Positions 16,329 to 25,373 of a stretch of 64,000 nucleotides of DNA are shown one piece after another. Location: positions 186,001 through 250,000 of the forward strand of contig NZ_JBHSYO010000004.1 in assembly GCF_042662685.1 (NCBI RefSeq). Direction: 5' to 3'. Position 1 is the stretch's first letter. Each line of letters begins with the position of its first letter. This stretch comes from Pseudobowmanella zhangzhouensis. GTDB taxonomy: Bacteria; Pseudomonadota; Gammaproteobacteria; Enterobacterales; Alteromonadaceae. The notes under the pieces were generated by a model. That model had not been told where the DNA came from. It saw nothing but the letters and a program-made list of their open reading frames with translations, and made no database searches. A program made the position numbers and the translations under genes.

Positions 16329-18593
16329 TCAGGCTTTTTCGTGCTCAGCAACCTGCGTGTAATTGAATGTCAGGTTGTCATCCTGTTCATCCACTACAAC
16401 GCTGCCCCCCTTAGTTAATTTGCCAAACAATAGTTCGTTGGCCAGTTCTTTTTTGACTTTTTCCTGAATCAGGCGCGACATGGGACGGGCACCCATGGCT
16501 TTGTCATAGCCTTTCTCTGCCAGCCACGCCCGCGCCGCTGGGGTGACTTCCAGAGACACGGATTTCGCATCCAGTTGCGCTTCCAGCTCAACAATAAACT
16601 TGTCCACCACCTGCAGAATAATTTGGGCATCCAAATGATTAAACCAGATGATCCCATCCAGACGATTACGAAATTCAGGTGAGAAAATCTTATTAATTTC
16701 CGACAGCGCATCATGACTATGATCCTGTTGTTGGAAGCCGATAGATTTACGCTGAGTTTGCTGTACGCCGGCATTGGTGGTCATCACCAGCACCACGTTA
16801 CGAAAATCCACCTTACGACCATTGTTGTCAGTCAGGGTGCCATGATCCATCACCTGCAACAAAATGTTGTAGATATCAGAATGGGCTTTTTCAATTTCAT
16901 CCAGCAGCACCACCGAATAGGGATGCTTAATCACAGCGTCAGTTAACAAACCGCCCTGATCGAATCCCACATAGCCCGGAGGCGCACCAATCAAACGGCT
17001 GACCGCATGGCGTTCCATATACTCGGACATATCCAGACGTGTTAACTCCACGCCCATAATTTTGGCCAGTTGCTGGGTAACCTCGGTTTTGCCTACACCG
17101 GTAGGACCGGCAAACAGGAAACAACCAACCGGCTTCTTCTCATTACCCAAACCAGAACGGGACAGACGAATGGCATCAGTTAACGATTCGATAGCCTTAT
17201 CCTGACCGAATACCACCATCTTCAGATTGCGATCGAGATTTTTCAGCACTTCCTTATCGGAGGCTGACACCGATTTCTCCGGAATACGTGCAATCTTGGC
17301 AATGATCTGTTCAATATCGGTAACGCCAATGGTCTTCTTGCGTTTCGACACTGGCAACAGCCGCTGACTGGCTCCCGCTTCATCAATCACATCGATGGCT
17401 TTATCCGGAAGATGGCGCTCATTGATATACTTAGCGGCTAATTCGGCAGCGGCGCGCATAGCCTGCTTGGTAAACTTCACGTCATGATGTTTTTCATAAC
17501 GGTCTTTGAGGCCCATCAGAATACGGGTAGTGTCTTCCACACTCGGCTCTGTCACATCAATTTTCTGGAAACGACGCGCCAACGCACGATCTTTTTCAAA
17601 AATGCCCTGATATTCCTGATAGGTAGTCGAGCCAATACAACGCAATTCGCCGCTGGATAACTTAGGTTTCAGCAGGTTACTGGCATCCATCACACCACCC
17701 GATGCCGCGCCGGCACCAATAATGGTATGAATTTCATCGATAAACAAAATCGCTTCCGGCTGCTTTTCCAGCTCTTTTAGAATCGCCTTTAAGCGTTTCT
17801 CAAAATCACCGCGATACTTTGTTCCAGCCAACAAACCGCCCAAGTCCAGGGAATAGACAGTGGCGTTAGCAATCACATCCGGCACCTGATTGTTTACAAT
17901 GCGGTAAGCAAGCCCTTCTGCAATAGCTGTTTTGCCGACGCCGGCTTCGCCGACTAACAACGGGTTATTTTTGCGGCGGCGACACAGTATCTGTACCGTG
18001 CGTTCCAACTCTGCATCACGGCCGATGAGAGGATCGATTTTCCCTTTGGCGGCCAGTTCATTTAGGTTTGTGGAGAAGCGCTCCAGCATAGCTGAGCGAT
18101 CTTCACCCTCGCCTGCTTCGGATTCGGTTTCATGTTGGGCTGGTCGTTCATCCTCAGACTTCGTCACGCCGTGAGAAATGAAATTAACCACATCCAGACG
18201 TGTCACATCGGATTTTTTCAGAATGTAAACAGCCTGAGACTCCTGCTCGGAGAAAATGGCCACCAGCACGTTGGCACCGGTTACTTCATCTTTGCCAGAC
18301 GACTGCACGTGGAATACAGCACGCTGCAATACCCGCTGAAAACCGAGAGTTGGCTGGGTTTCACGTTCACCCGTCTCGTCTTCTAATAAGATTGGAGTGG
18401 TGTCTTTAACGAAATCTTCTAATTCTCGCTTGATCGCCGGAATATCCGCACCACAGGCGCGCAGTGCCTCGGCGGCAGAGGGGTTATTCAGTAATGCCAA
18501 TAACAAATGCTCTACCGTCATAAACTCATGACGGTGTTCACGGGCAAAAATAAAGGCTTCGTTTAGGGTTCTCTCTAAATCTTTATTCAACAT
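16329..18593 (-). CDS. clpA: ATP-dependent Clp protease ATP-binding subunit ClpA
   Basis: AAA+ unfoldase that feeds ClpP and takes N-degron substrates from ClpS. The 754 residues comprise the Clp N-domain repeat (1-145), AAA module 1 (GEAGVGKT, then FIDEIHTI) and AAA module 2 (GPTGVGKTE, then LLDEIEKAH). The ClpP-docking tripeptide of ClpA is IGF here (RKSIGFQQQ) in place of the IGL of E. coli. It lies 33 bp downstream of clpS on the same strand, so clpS-clpA form an operon. Confidence 0.97.
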   Translation of the reverse strand: MLNKDLERTLNEAFIFAREHRHEFMTVEHLLLALLNNPSAAEALRACGADIPAIKRELEDFVKDTTPILLEDETGERETQPTLGFQRVLQRAVFHVQSSGKDEVTGANVLVAIFSEQESQAVYILKKSDVTRLDVVNFISHGVTKSEDERPAQHETESEAGEGEDRSAMLERFSTNLNELAAKGKIDPLIGRDAELERTVQILCRRRKNNPLLVGEAGVGKTAIAEGLAYRIVNNQVPDVIANATVYSLDLGGLLAGTKYRGDFEKRLKAILKELEKQPEAILFIDEIHTIIGAGAASGGVMDASNLLKPKLSSGELRCIGSTTYQEYQGIFEKDRALARRFQKIDVTEPSVEDTTRILMGLKDRYEKHHDVKFTKQAMRAAAELAAKYINERHLPDKAIDVIDEAGASQRLLPVSKRKKTIGVTDIEQIIAKIARIPEKSVSASDKEVLKNLDRNLKMVVFGQDKAIESLTDAIRLSRSGLGNEKKPVGCFLFAGPTGVGKTEVTQQLAKIMGVELTRLDMSEYMERHAVSRLIGAPPGYVGFDQGGLLTDAVIKHPYSVVLLDEIEKAHSDIYNILLQVMDHGTLTDNNGRKVDFRNVVLVMTTNAGVQQTQRKSIGFQQQDHSHDALSEINKIFSPEFRNRLDGIIWFNHLDAQIILQVVDKFIVELEAQLDAKSVSLEVTPAARAWLAEKGYDKAMGARPMSRLIQEKVKKELANELLFGKLTKGGSVVVDEQDDNLTFNYTQVAEHEKA

Positions 18594-18626
18594 AACTGCT
18601 TGCCCTCTGTGTACTGACTAAATTTT

Positions 18627-18944
18627 TTATGCTCTTTCCATTGAACATAGCAAAGGATGCTGATGTTTTCGCGCGTACTGATTCACTTGCATCACTTTTG
18701 TTTCTGCTACTTCAGCACTGTATACCCCGCACACCGCTTTTCCTTCGTAATGCACGGTCAACATCAACTGGGTTGCCCGTTCATTATTCATATTAAAGAA
18801 ACGTACCAGCACCTCAATAACGAAATCCATCGGTGTGTAATCGTCGTTATTGAGCATAACTTTATACATCGGAGGTGGTTCGGCCTTACGCCGCACCAAC
18901 TCAATCTGTTTGTCGTGGCTTACGCCTGTATCAAACTGCCCCAT
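18627..18944 (-). CDS. clpS: ClpAP adaptor ClpS
   Basis: N-recognin that binds N-terminal Leu, Phe, Tyr and Trp and hands substrates to ClpA. The 105 residues show the degron-pocket segment LNNDDYTPMDFVIEVL, then the MTVHYEGKAVCGVYSAEVAETK core. It is first in clpS-clpA and diverges from cspD, the arrangement known from E. coli. Confidence 0.96.
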   Translation of the reverse strand: MGQFDTGVSHDKQIELVRRKAEPPPMYKVMLNNDDYTPMDFVIEVLVRFFNMNNERATQLMLTVHYEGKAVCGVYSAEVAETKVMQVNQYARKHQHPLLCSMERA

Positions 18945-19043
18945 TGGTCACGTATTTTTATTCAATTTTACTCTGGTGATGACTAAGTTATATCGCGATT
19001 AGCGTCTTTTGTTAACGCAAAGTGGAAAATGTTTAATTCCGAC

Positions 19044-19073
19044 TTGACACAATCCGCTCAAAAAATCTACAGT
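19044..19073 (+). promoter_or_regulatory. Predicted cspD promoter with long leader
   Basis: Consensus -35 TTGACA, 18-bp spacer, -10 TACAGT (4 of 6). Transcription from here would give a leader of roughly 85 bases before the cspD ATG. The leader contains a small TGGGG/CCCCA pairing. The spacing is not ideal. Confidence 0.45.
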
Positions 19074-19164
19074 TTTGCATGGGGTGTATTACGTCGTCGC
19101 CCCACCTTATCGGAAGATTGGGTTAAAAGGCGTTAAATCAAGGGACATAGAGGAAGTTATTGTA

Positions 19165-19377
19165 ATGGCAGTCGGTAGAGTTAAATGGTTCAATAACGCG
19201 AAAGGATTTGGTTTTATCATTCCGGAAGATGGCGGAGAGGACGTATTCGCCCACTACTCCACTATTCAAATGGATGGTTACCGCTCTCTCAAAGCGGGTC
19301 AGGAAGTTCAATTTGAAATCGAAGAGGGTCCAAAAGGCCTGCATGCAGCCAATATCTCCATTGAACCAAAAATGTGA
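19165..19377 (+). CDS. cspD: Cold-shock-domain protein CspD
   Basis: A 70-residue single cold-shock domain. It contains VKWFNNAKGFGFI (RNP1) and DVFAHYS (RNP2), followed by TIQMDGYRSLKAGQEV. Those segments and its place opposite clpS identify it as CspD, the stationary-phase, DNA-replication-inhibiting paralogue rather than a cold-inducible Csp. The start is the Met before AVGRVKWF, with AGAGGAAG upstream. An earlier in-frame ATG would add 30 residues not seen in the family. Confidence 0.93.
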   Translation: MAVGRVKWFNNAKGFGFIIPEDGGEDVFAHYSTIQMDGYRSLKAGQEVQFEIEEGPKGLHAANISIEPKM

Positions 19378-19394
19378 TGCTGTGCATCGGAAAT

Positions 19395-19428
19395 AAAAAA
19401 GCAGATGCGTTAAACATCTGCTTTTTTT
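19395..19428 (+). terminator. Rho-independent terminator of cspD
   Basis: AAAAAAGCAGATG paired with CATCTGCTTTTTTT over a 7-base loop, 18 bp after the cspD stop. Confidence 0.9.
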
Positions 19429-19475
19429 ATGTCTGAAGTTCGGTGAAGTCCATTAAGACCCCACCGCCACTCGCA

Positions 19476-21704
19476 TCAGGACGCCAAAATCTGACGGAAT
19501 GTCTGGCTCGGGAACATCGCCGCAGCCAATTTTTCTTCAGCTGGGAAATAATAGCCACCGATATCCTGTGGTTTACCCTGAGTCGCATCAATTTCAGCCA
19601 CAATAGTATCAATATTCGCAGCCAGCTTGTCAGCCAGCGGCGCGAACATTTTCGCCATTTCCGCGTCATCTTGCTGGGCAGCTACGGCCTGCGCCCAATA
19701 CATGGCCAAATATGCATGGCTGCCACGGTTATCCAGTTCACCGGCACGACGCAGAGGTGATTTATTGTTATTTAAAAGCTGTTCTGTCGCTTCATCCAGA
19801 GTTTTGGCTAAGACTTTGGCTCGGTTGTTATCATACTTGATCGCCACGTCTTCAATGGAGACGGCCAGCGCGAGGAATTCACCCAGTGAATCCCAGCGCA
19901 GGTGACCTTCTTCAACAAACTGCTGAACGTGTTTAGGCGCCGAACCACCCGCACCGGTTTCATATAAACCGCCACCGGCCATCAATGGCACAATAGACAG
20001 CATCTTGGCACTGGTACCCAGTTCAAGAATTGGGAATAAATCTGTCAGATAATCACGCAAAACGTTGCCGGTAACAGAAATAGTATCTTTACCGCGAATA
20101 GCACGTTCCATGCTGTAACGAATTGCCGCCACCGGTGACATGATCTGAATATCCAGACCGGTCAGGTCGTGCTGTTGCAGGTAATGCTGCACTTTTTTGA
20201 TCAGTTGCGCATCGTGTGCACGCTCTTCATCCAACCAGAATACCGCCGGCATTCCAGACAGACGCGCACGGGTGACGGCCAGCTTAACCCAATCCTGGAT
20301 AGGCAAATCTTTGGTCTGACACATACGCCAGATGTCACCGCTTTCAACCTGGTGTTCAATCAGTACGGTGCCGTCCTGATCGATAATCTGTACGGTACCG
20401 TCGGCGTCCAGTTCAAACGTTTTATCATGCGAACCGTACTCCTCGGCTTTTTGAGCCATTAAGCCCACATTTGGCACGGTACCCATGGTCGTTGGATCAA
20501 ATGCGCCGTGGGTCTTACAGAAGTTAATGACTTCCTGATAGATGGTCGCATAGGTACTCTCCGGGATAACCGCTTTAGTATCGTAAGCGCGACCATCCGG
20601 GCCCCACATTTGGCCAGAGTTACGGATCATTGCAGGCATGGAGGCATCTACGATGACGTCGCTGGGTACGTGCAGGTTAGAAATGCCTTTATCAGAGTTA
20701 ACCATGGCGATCATCGGACGGTTTTCATAAACCCGGTTAATGTCACGCTGGATTTCTGAACGTTGCGACTCTGGCAGTCCGGCGATTTTATCGTAAACGC
20801 TGCCCAGGCCGTTGTTTGGATTCACGCCCAACTCTTTGAACAAGTCACCCCATTTATCGAACAGCTCTTTATAAAACACCTTCACACAGTGACCAAACAC
20901 AATAGGGTGAGAGACTTTCATCATGGTGGCTTTGACGTGTAGTGAGAACAAAATGCCGGTGTTTTTGGCATCTTCAATTTGTTCTTCAAAGAATTTACAC
21001 AGTGCTTTTTTGCTCATATACATGCCGTCGATGACTTCGCCAGCGAGCAAATCAATACGTGGTTTAAGAACCTTTTTATTGCCGTTTTTGTCGGTGAACA
21101 CAATGCTCACATGGCCTGCTTTTTCTACCGTGGTCGACTTCTCACTGGAGTAGAAATCCCCTTTTCCGGCCATTGATGCTACGTGTGAACGCGACGCCTG
21201 GCTCCATGCGCCCATTGAATGAGGATGCTTGCGAGCGTAATTTTTTACTGCTGCGGGGGCGCGACGATCAGAGTTACCCTCACGTAATACCGGGTTTACT
21301 GCACTGCCCAACACTTTGCCGTAACGCTCACGAATTGACTTTTCCTCGTCAGTATTGGCTTCTTCCGGATAAGCTGGTACGGCAAACCCGGCTTTGTTCA
21401 ATTCCGCGATTGCGGCGCGCAATTGTGGGATCGACGCACTGATATTTGGCAGTTTAATGATGTTTGCATCTGGATCCTGAGTGAGATCGCCCAGGTGAGC
21501 TAACGCATCCTGTACCTGTTTATCTTCCGGCAGATAATCCGGGAAGGTCGCCAAAATTCGCGCAGCCAGTGATATATCACTCAGCTCAACGTTAATGCCT
21601 GCTGCCGACGCAAATTTTTCAATAATCGGCAGCAAAGAATAGGTTGCCAGCATCGGCGCTTCGTCGGTTTTTGTATATATGATTGTCGACTTGGCTGTGG
21701 TCAT
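19476..21704 (-). CDS. icd: Isocitrate dehydrogenase, NADP-dependent, monomeric type
   Basis: Oxidises isocitrate to 2-oxoglutarate with NADP in the TCA cycle. The 742-residue single-domain form (IDH-II, as in Azotobacter and Vibrio) is unrelated in length to the ~416-residue dimeric E. coli enzyme. Family signatures are IIYTKTDEAP and LATYSLLPI at the start. Later come REGNSDRRAP and NYARKHPHSMG, then SLHVKATMMKVSHPI and GGGLYETGAGGSAPKHVQQF near the substrate site. The ATG is preceded by AGAGGT. I see no dimeric icd elsewhere in the window. Confidence 0.96.
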   Translation of the reverse strand: MTTAKSTIIYTKTDEAPMLATYSLLPIIEKFASAAGINVELSDISLAARILATFPDYLPEDKQVQDALAHLGDLTQDPDANIIKLPNISASIPQLRAAIAELNKAGFAVPAYPEEANTDEEKSIRERYGKVLGSAVNPVLREGNSDRRAPAAVKNYARKHPHSMGAWSQASRSHVASMAGKGDFYSSEKSTTVEKAGHVSIVFTDKNGNKKVLKPRIDLLAGEVIDGMYMSKKALCKFFEEQIEDAKNTGILFSLHVKATMMKVSHPIVFGHCVKVFYKELFDKWGDLFKELGVNPNNGLGSVYDKIAGLPESQRSEIQRDINRVYENRPMIAMVNSDKGISNLHVPSDVIVDASMPAMIRNSGQMWGPDGRAYDTKAVIPESTYATIYQEVINFCKTHGAFDPTTMGTVPNVGLMAQKAEEYGSHDKTFELDADGTVQIIDQDGTVLIEHQVESGDIWRMCQTKDLPIQDWVKLAVTRARLSGMPAVFWLDEERAHDAQLIKKVQHYLQQHDLTGLDIQIMSPVAAIRYSMERAIRGKDTISVTGNVLRDYLTDLFPILELGTSAKMLSIVPLMAGGGLYETGAGGSAPKHVQQFVEEGHLRWDSLGEFLALAVSIEDVAIKYDNNRAKVLAKTLDEATEQLLNNNKSPLRRAGELDNRGSHAYLAMYWAQAVAAQQDDAEMAKMFAPLADKLAANIDTIVAEIDATQGKPQDIGGYYFPAEEKLAAAMFPSQTFRQILAS

Positions 21705-22030
21705 TAGATACCTCTGTTCATGGGCAGACTAGCTGCCTTATAAGTCCATGGAAGCCCGCGCAAAATAACTGCGCAGAGTCCTATAAAAAGGGCGATTAAG
21801 ATGCGAAGCGCCGTAGTGCTATCGCGGGACAGGCTATGTCTGAGACAAAAAATCCAATCCGGTGTAGGGTCATCGCGACCAGTAGTATAGGGGCGAAAAT
21901 TCCACTTACAAGTCATACCATGGTCGAAATCCGCTAGCAAAATGGCATCTCGCATTTACGCCAGCGCTTGAGTATGGGGAAAATCGCAAATCTGCTAACA
22001 TATTGTTTTTTATGATACTGGAGCGAGTAA
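21705..22030. other. Intergenic region between divergent icd and rluE
   Basis: 326 bp that must contain both promoters. I see no RNA gene and no clear -35/-10 pair for icd. A short open frame ending exactly at the icd start has no recognisable content and lacks a convincing ribosome site. Confidence 0.5.
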
Positions 22031-22573
22031 TTGAACCCTGAACGCAAAATAGTGCTGTTTAACAAGCCCTATGACGTATTGTGTCAATTTACTGATGAGC
22101 AAGACCGCAGCGTGCTCAAGGATTTTATCGATATCCCCGGCGTATATGCCGCTGGCAGGTTAGACCGTGACAGTGAAGGATTATTAATTCTGACCAATGA
22201 TGGCAAGCTACAGAGCAAACTCGCCGACCCCAGGCACAAAACCAGTAAAACCTATTGGGTGCAGGTCGATGGAGAGATCAGCGATGACGCAATTCTCCAA
22301 TTAAGCCGGGGCGTTAAACTTAAAGATGGTTTGACCCGCCCGGCCAAAGCACAGCGCATGCAAGAGCCGACCGTATGGCCACGGAATCCGCCAGTGCGTT
22401 TTCGCAAAAACATTCCCACCAGTTGGCTCAGTCTGACCATCACCGAAGGGAAAAACCGTCAGGTACGCAGAATGACTGCAGCCGTCGGGTTCCCTACCCT
22501 ACGATTAATCCGTTACCGGATTGGAGACTGGACTCTGGACGGTCTGGCGCCGGGAGAATATCGTTGTCTGTAG
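22031..22573 (+). CDS. rluE: 23S rRNA pseudouridine(2457) synthase RluE
   Basis: RsuA-family pseudouridine synthase lacking the N-terminal S4 domain. At 180 residues it fits RluE. The catalytic aspartate lies in GRLDRDSEGLLILTNDG. The C-terminal motifs are KNRQVRRMTAAVGFPTLRLIR and IGDWTLDGLAPGEY. The start is TTG with GGAG 7 bases upstream; there is no suitable ATG. First gene of rluE-nudJ-(BLUF)-mnmA-hflD-purB, which apart from the BLUF gene matches the E. coli order. Confidence 0.93.
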   Translation: MNPERKIVLFNKPYDVLCQFTDEQDRSVLKDFIDIPGVYAAGRLDRDSEGLLILTNDGKLQSKLADPRHKTSKTYWVQVDGEISDDAILQLSRGVKLKDGLTRPAKAQRMQEPTVWPRNPPVRFRKNIPTSWLSLTITEGKNRQVRRMTAAVGFPTLRLIRYRIGDWTLDGLAPGEYRCL

Positions 22574-23034
22574 CACGCTTTCGTCCCAACGTTACCGTAG
22601 CTTGTATTGTTCGTTATCAGGACAAATTTTTGCTGGTGGAAGAAATCATCGATGGCGTAAAGAAACTCAATCAACCCGCTGGCCATCTGGAATGGGGTGA
22701 GTCACTGCCAGATGCAGCGAAACGCGAATTAAAAGAAGAAGCCGGCATTCAGGCTGAGCCTACCGGCCTGTGCGGTATCTATCTCAATCCCACCGCAGAC
22801 AAACCATTGACCTACTTACGTTTTGGATTTGTTTTTGAATTAACCCATTTGCCAACCTGCACCAGCACTGAGGAAAATATAATCGCCTGGCATTGGCTAA
22901 CGGCAGAACAAATTATCGAGCGTGCCGGGCAATTACGCAGCCCTGCAGCGATTCAATGCGTGCAGGATACTTTGCAAGGCAAGCTGTTACCGCTCAACAT
23001 TTTACGCTTTACGCCTATTGCTACTGAAGACTAA
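22564..23034 (+). CDS. nudJ: Nudix phosphatase NudJ
   Basis: Nudix hydrolase; the E. coli orthologue removes phosphate from HMP-pyrophosphate and nucleoside di/triphosphates. The opening FRPNVTVACIV and the full Nudix box GHLEWGESLPDAAKRELKEEAGI are intact. The protein is about 156 residues. No ATG lies near the conserved N-terminus. The best start is the TTG 10 bp inside the end of rluE, giving Met-Ser-Val-Ala-Arg-Phe and translational coupling. A longer frame reading back through rluE is not supported by homology. Confidence 0.88.
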   Translation: MSVARFRPNVTVACIVRYQDKFLLVEEIIDGVKKLNQPAGHLEWGESLPDAAKRELKEEAGIQAEPTGLCGIYLNPTADKPLTYLRFGFVFELTHLPTCTSTEENIIAWHWLTAEQIIERAGQLRSPAAIQCVQDTLQGKLLPLNILRFTPIATED

Positions 23035-23104
23035 TTAATTTTCTTTCGCATAAACAATTATTCAGCCTATACCTTATATTTATACGAGCATGCGGAAATC
23101 GGCT

Positions 23105-23542
23105 ATGTCAGAGTCCTTAGTTCAACTCGCTTATATAAGTACAGCTAAACATCCGATGTCATCAGAGGAATTGAATCAATTACTATCTGTGGCGAGACGC
23201 AACAACGCGCGAGCAGAAATAGGTGGTTATCTGACACTGACCGACACCACATTTTTTCAAATTATCGAGGGGCCATCTGAAAATGTCAGTGCTTTATACC
23301 GCCTGTTGTTAACAGACAACCGCCATTTCGGCCTCAATCGTGTGCTGTATCAAACCGTTCAACAACGCGCATTTGAAAACTGGGCAATGGCTTTCGAACA
23401 CTACCCGAGTCCTACTGCGATGCCCGTATCTGGCTTTAGTGATTTTATCCATCCTTATCAAGGGATGGAAAAGAGCGCAATTGCATCAGATATGAACGCA
23501 AATGAAATGGTTGAACAGATTCAGAGAATGATCTCAACCTAA
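23105..23542 (+). CDS. BLUF-domain blue-light photoreceptor
   Basis: Short (145-residue) single-domain flavin photoreceptor. All residues of the BLUF photocycle are present: Y10, N34, Q52, W93 and M95. Their spacing from the tyrosine (24, 42, 83, 85) equals that in AppA (Y21, N45, Q63, W104, M106). The C-terminal ~45 residues after the BLUF core are short and contain no output domain, so it should act through a protein partner, like PixD or BlrP-type small BLUFs. I chose the Met before SESLVQLAYIS; a Met 15 bases earlier is also possible. It sits between nudJ and mnmA, which are adjacent in E. coli, with 70 and 80 bp of flanking spacer, so it may have its own promoter. Confidence 0.92.
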   Translation: MSESLVQLAYISTAKHPMSSEELNQLLSVARRNNARAEIGGYLTLTDTTFFQIIEGPSENVSALYRLLLTDNRHFGLNRVLYQTVQQRAFENWAMAFEHYPSPTAMPVSGFSDFIHPYQGMEKSAIASDMNANEMVEQIQRMIST

Positions 23543-23622
23543 GCCATAACGTAGAATTTAGCGCGGTGATTTGGTACACTCCGCGCCCTCAAAATTCCTA
23601 ACCGAGCACATAACGCTAACGC

Positions 23623-24726
23623 ATGTCAGATAACAGTCGTACCAAAGTAATCGTCGGAATGTCCGGCGGTGTAGATTCTTCCGTTTCCGCCTATTTATTG
23701 TTGCAACAAGGCTATCAGGTCGAAGGCCTGTTTATGAAAAACTGGGAAGAAGATGATACGGATGAATATTGTGCCGCCGCACAGGATCTGGAAGACGCAC
23801 AAGCGGTTGCCGACAAGTTAGGCATCGTATTGCACACCATCAATTTCGCCGCGGAATACTGGGACAATGTGTTCGAATATTTCCTCGCTGAGTACAAAGC
23901 CGGTCGCACACCGAATCCGGATATCATGTGCAACAAGGAAATCAAATTTAAAGCCTTCTTAGAATTCGCCGCAGAAGAACTCGGTGCCGATTACATCGCT
24001 ACGGGTCATTACGTCAGACGTCGGTGTGTTAATGGCAAGTGGCAACTTTTGCGCGGATTGGATGGCAACAAAGACCAAAGTTACTTCTTATACACCTTAA
24101 GCCATGAACATGTCGCGCAAACTCTGTTCCCAGTAGGTGAACTGGAAAAACCAGAGGTGCGTCGCATCGCTGAAGAACAAGGACTAGTAACCGCAGATAA
24201 AAAAGACAGCACGGGTATCTGTTTTATTGGCGAGCGTAAGTTCAAAGATTTCTTGTCACAATACCTTCCCGCTCAACCCGGTGATATCGAAACGCCAGAG
24301 GGTCAGGTCATCGGACGTCATGAAGGTCTGATGTACCACACTCTCGGACAGCGAAAAGGCCTACATATCGGGGGATTGGCTGAATTTGGTGATGAACCCT
24401 GGTATGTGGTTGAAAAAGATATGCAACGCAATGTGTTAATCGTTGCCCAGGGCAGCGATCACAGTCTGTTGTACTCAGACGGATTAATTGCCAACCAAAT
24501 GCATTGGGTCAGTCGCGAGAAACCAGCTACACCGCTGCGCTGCGCGGTAAAAACCCGTTATAGACAGGAAGACATTCCCTGTACCCTGACTTACCTTAAT
24601 GATGACGAAATCGAAGTAATATTCGATCAACCACAAAAAGCGGTAACGCCAGGCCAATCTGCGGTATTTTACCTCGGGGAAGAATGCCTGGGTGGCGCCA
24701 TAATCGGACGATACCTCAGACGATGA
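23623..24726 (+). CDS. mnmA: tRNA-specific 2-thiouridylase MnmA
   Basis: Makes s2U at wobble position 34 of Lys, Glu and Gln tRNAs, using persulfide sulfur passed by the Tus relay. The 367 residues contain the PP-loop GMSGGVDSS. The catalytic cysteines are C103 (DIMCNKEIKF) and C200 (STGICFIGERKF), close to C102 and C199 of E. coli. The RQEDIPC region is also present. The stop overlaps the hflD start as ATGA. Confidence 0.97.
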   Translation: MSDNSRTKVIVGMSGGVDSSVSAYLLLQQGYQVEGLFMKNWEEDDTDEYCAAAQDLEDAQAVADKLGIVLHTINFAAEYWDNVFEYFLAEYKAGRTPNPDIMCNKEIKFKAFLEFAAEELGADYIATGHYVRRRCVNGKWQLLRGLDGNKDQSYFLYTLSHEHVAQTLFPVGELEKPEVRRIAEEQGLVTADKKDSTGICFIGERKFKDFLSQYLPAQPGDIETPEGQVIGRHEGLMYHTLGQRKGLHIGGLAEFGDEPWYVVEKDMQRNVLIVAQGSDHSLLYSDGLIANQMHWVSREKPATPLRCAVKTRYRQEDIPCTLTYLNDDEIEVIFDQPQKAVTPGQSAVFYLGEECLGGAIIGRYLRR

Positions 24727-25352
24727 GTTATCAGCCTGCCCCCTCCACTTTAGCATTAGCGGCGGTTTGTCAAGCTGCTACGCTGGTTCAACAAACTGCC
24801 CGTGGGCGCACTACCGATACCGCAGATGTCGATACCATTCTTGGTGCGATTCTTGTCATCGATGCAGAATCGCCTGAAGTCATATTTGGCCGTTTGCAAA
24901 ATTTGCACAGCGGCTTTCGTACTCTAGCCCATCAGTTGGGTGGAACACCGGTCGATAAAGACGCCGAGGTAACCCGCTACATCGCCGGATTGTTTGCCTT
25001 GGAACGTAAAATCAGCAACAACAAAACCGTGCTGAATCAGCTGGGTCAGCGCATTGGTCAGTTGCAGCGTCAAACTGGCTTATATGAGATAACCAGTTCG
25101 CAGATGATGGCGAATATGGCCAGTGTATACAGTGATGTAGTGAGTCCGGCAGGCCCCAAAATTCAAGTAGCGGGCAACACTGTGCTACTGCGTCAGCCTG
25201 CCATTCAGGACAAGGTCAGAGCCCTGTTACTGGGCGGCATTCGTGCCACGGTATTGTGGCGCCAGCTTGGCGGAAAACGCCGCCACATTTTATTTTCACG
25301 TAAACGAATCTTACAGGATGCTGCAGCAACGCTGCGCTATCTGGATAATTAA
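24723..25352 (+). CDS. hflD: High-frequency lysogenization protein HflD homolog
   Basis: 209-residue helical, peripheral membrane protein. In E. coli it binds phage lambda CII; its host role is unclear. Family segments are LALAAVCQAATLVQQTARG, DTILGAILVIDAESPEVIFG, ITSSQMMANMASVYSDVVSPAGPKIQV and VRALLLGGIRATVLWRQLGGKRRHILFSRKRIL. Start at the ATGA overlap with mnmA. Followed 21 bp later by purB, matching the conserved mnmA-hflD-purB string. Confidence 0.93.
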   Translation: MSYQPAPSTLALAAVCQAATLVQQTARGRTTDTADVDTILGAILVIDAESPEVIFGRLQNLHSGFRTLAHQLGGTPVDKDAEVTRYIAGLFALERKISNNKTVLNQLGQRIGQLQRQTGLYEITSSQMMANMASVYSDVVSPAGPKIQVAGNTVLLRQPAIQDKVRALLLGGIRATVLWRQLGGKRRHILFSRKRILQDAAATLRYLDN

Positions 25353-25373
25353 TTTTAATCATCGGAGCAGGCA

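Noticed and set aside
19476..21704. Transfer of icd, because of its monomeric type
   Set aside because: Monomeric IDH is usual in marine gammaproteobacteria and the synteny is normal.
21704..21955. 83-codon open frame ending at the icd start
   Set aside because: No recognisable domain, no good ribosome site, composition not protein-like, and it sits in the icd promoter region.
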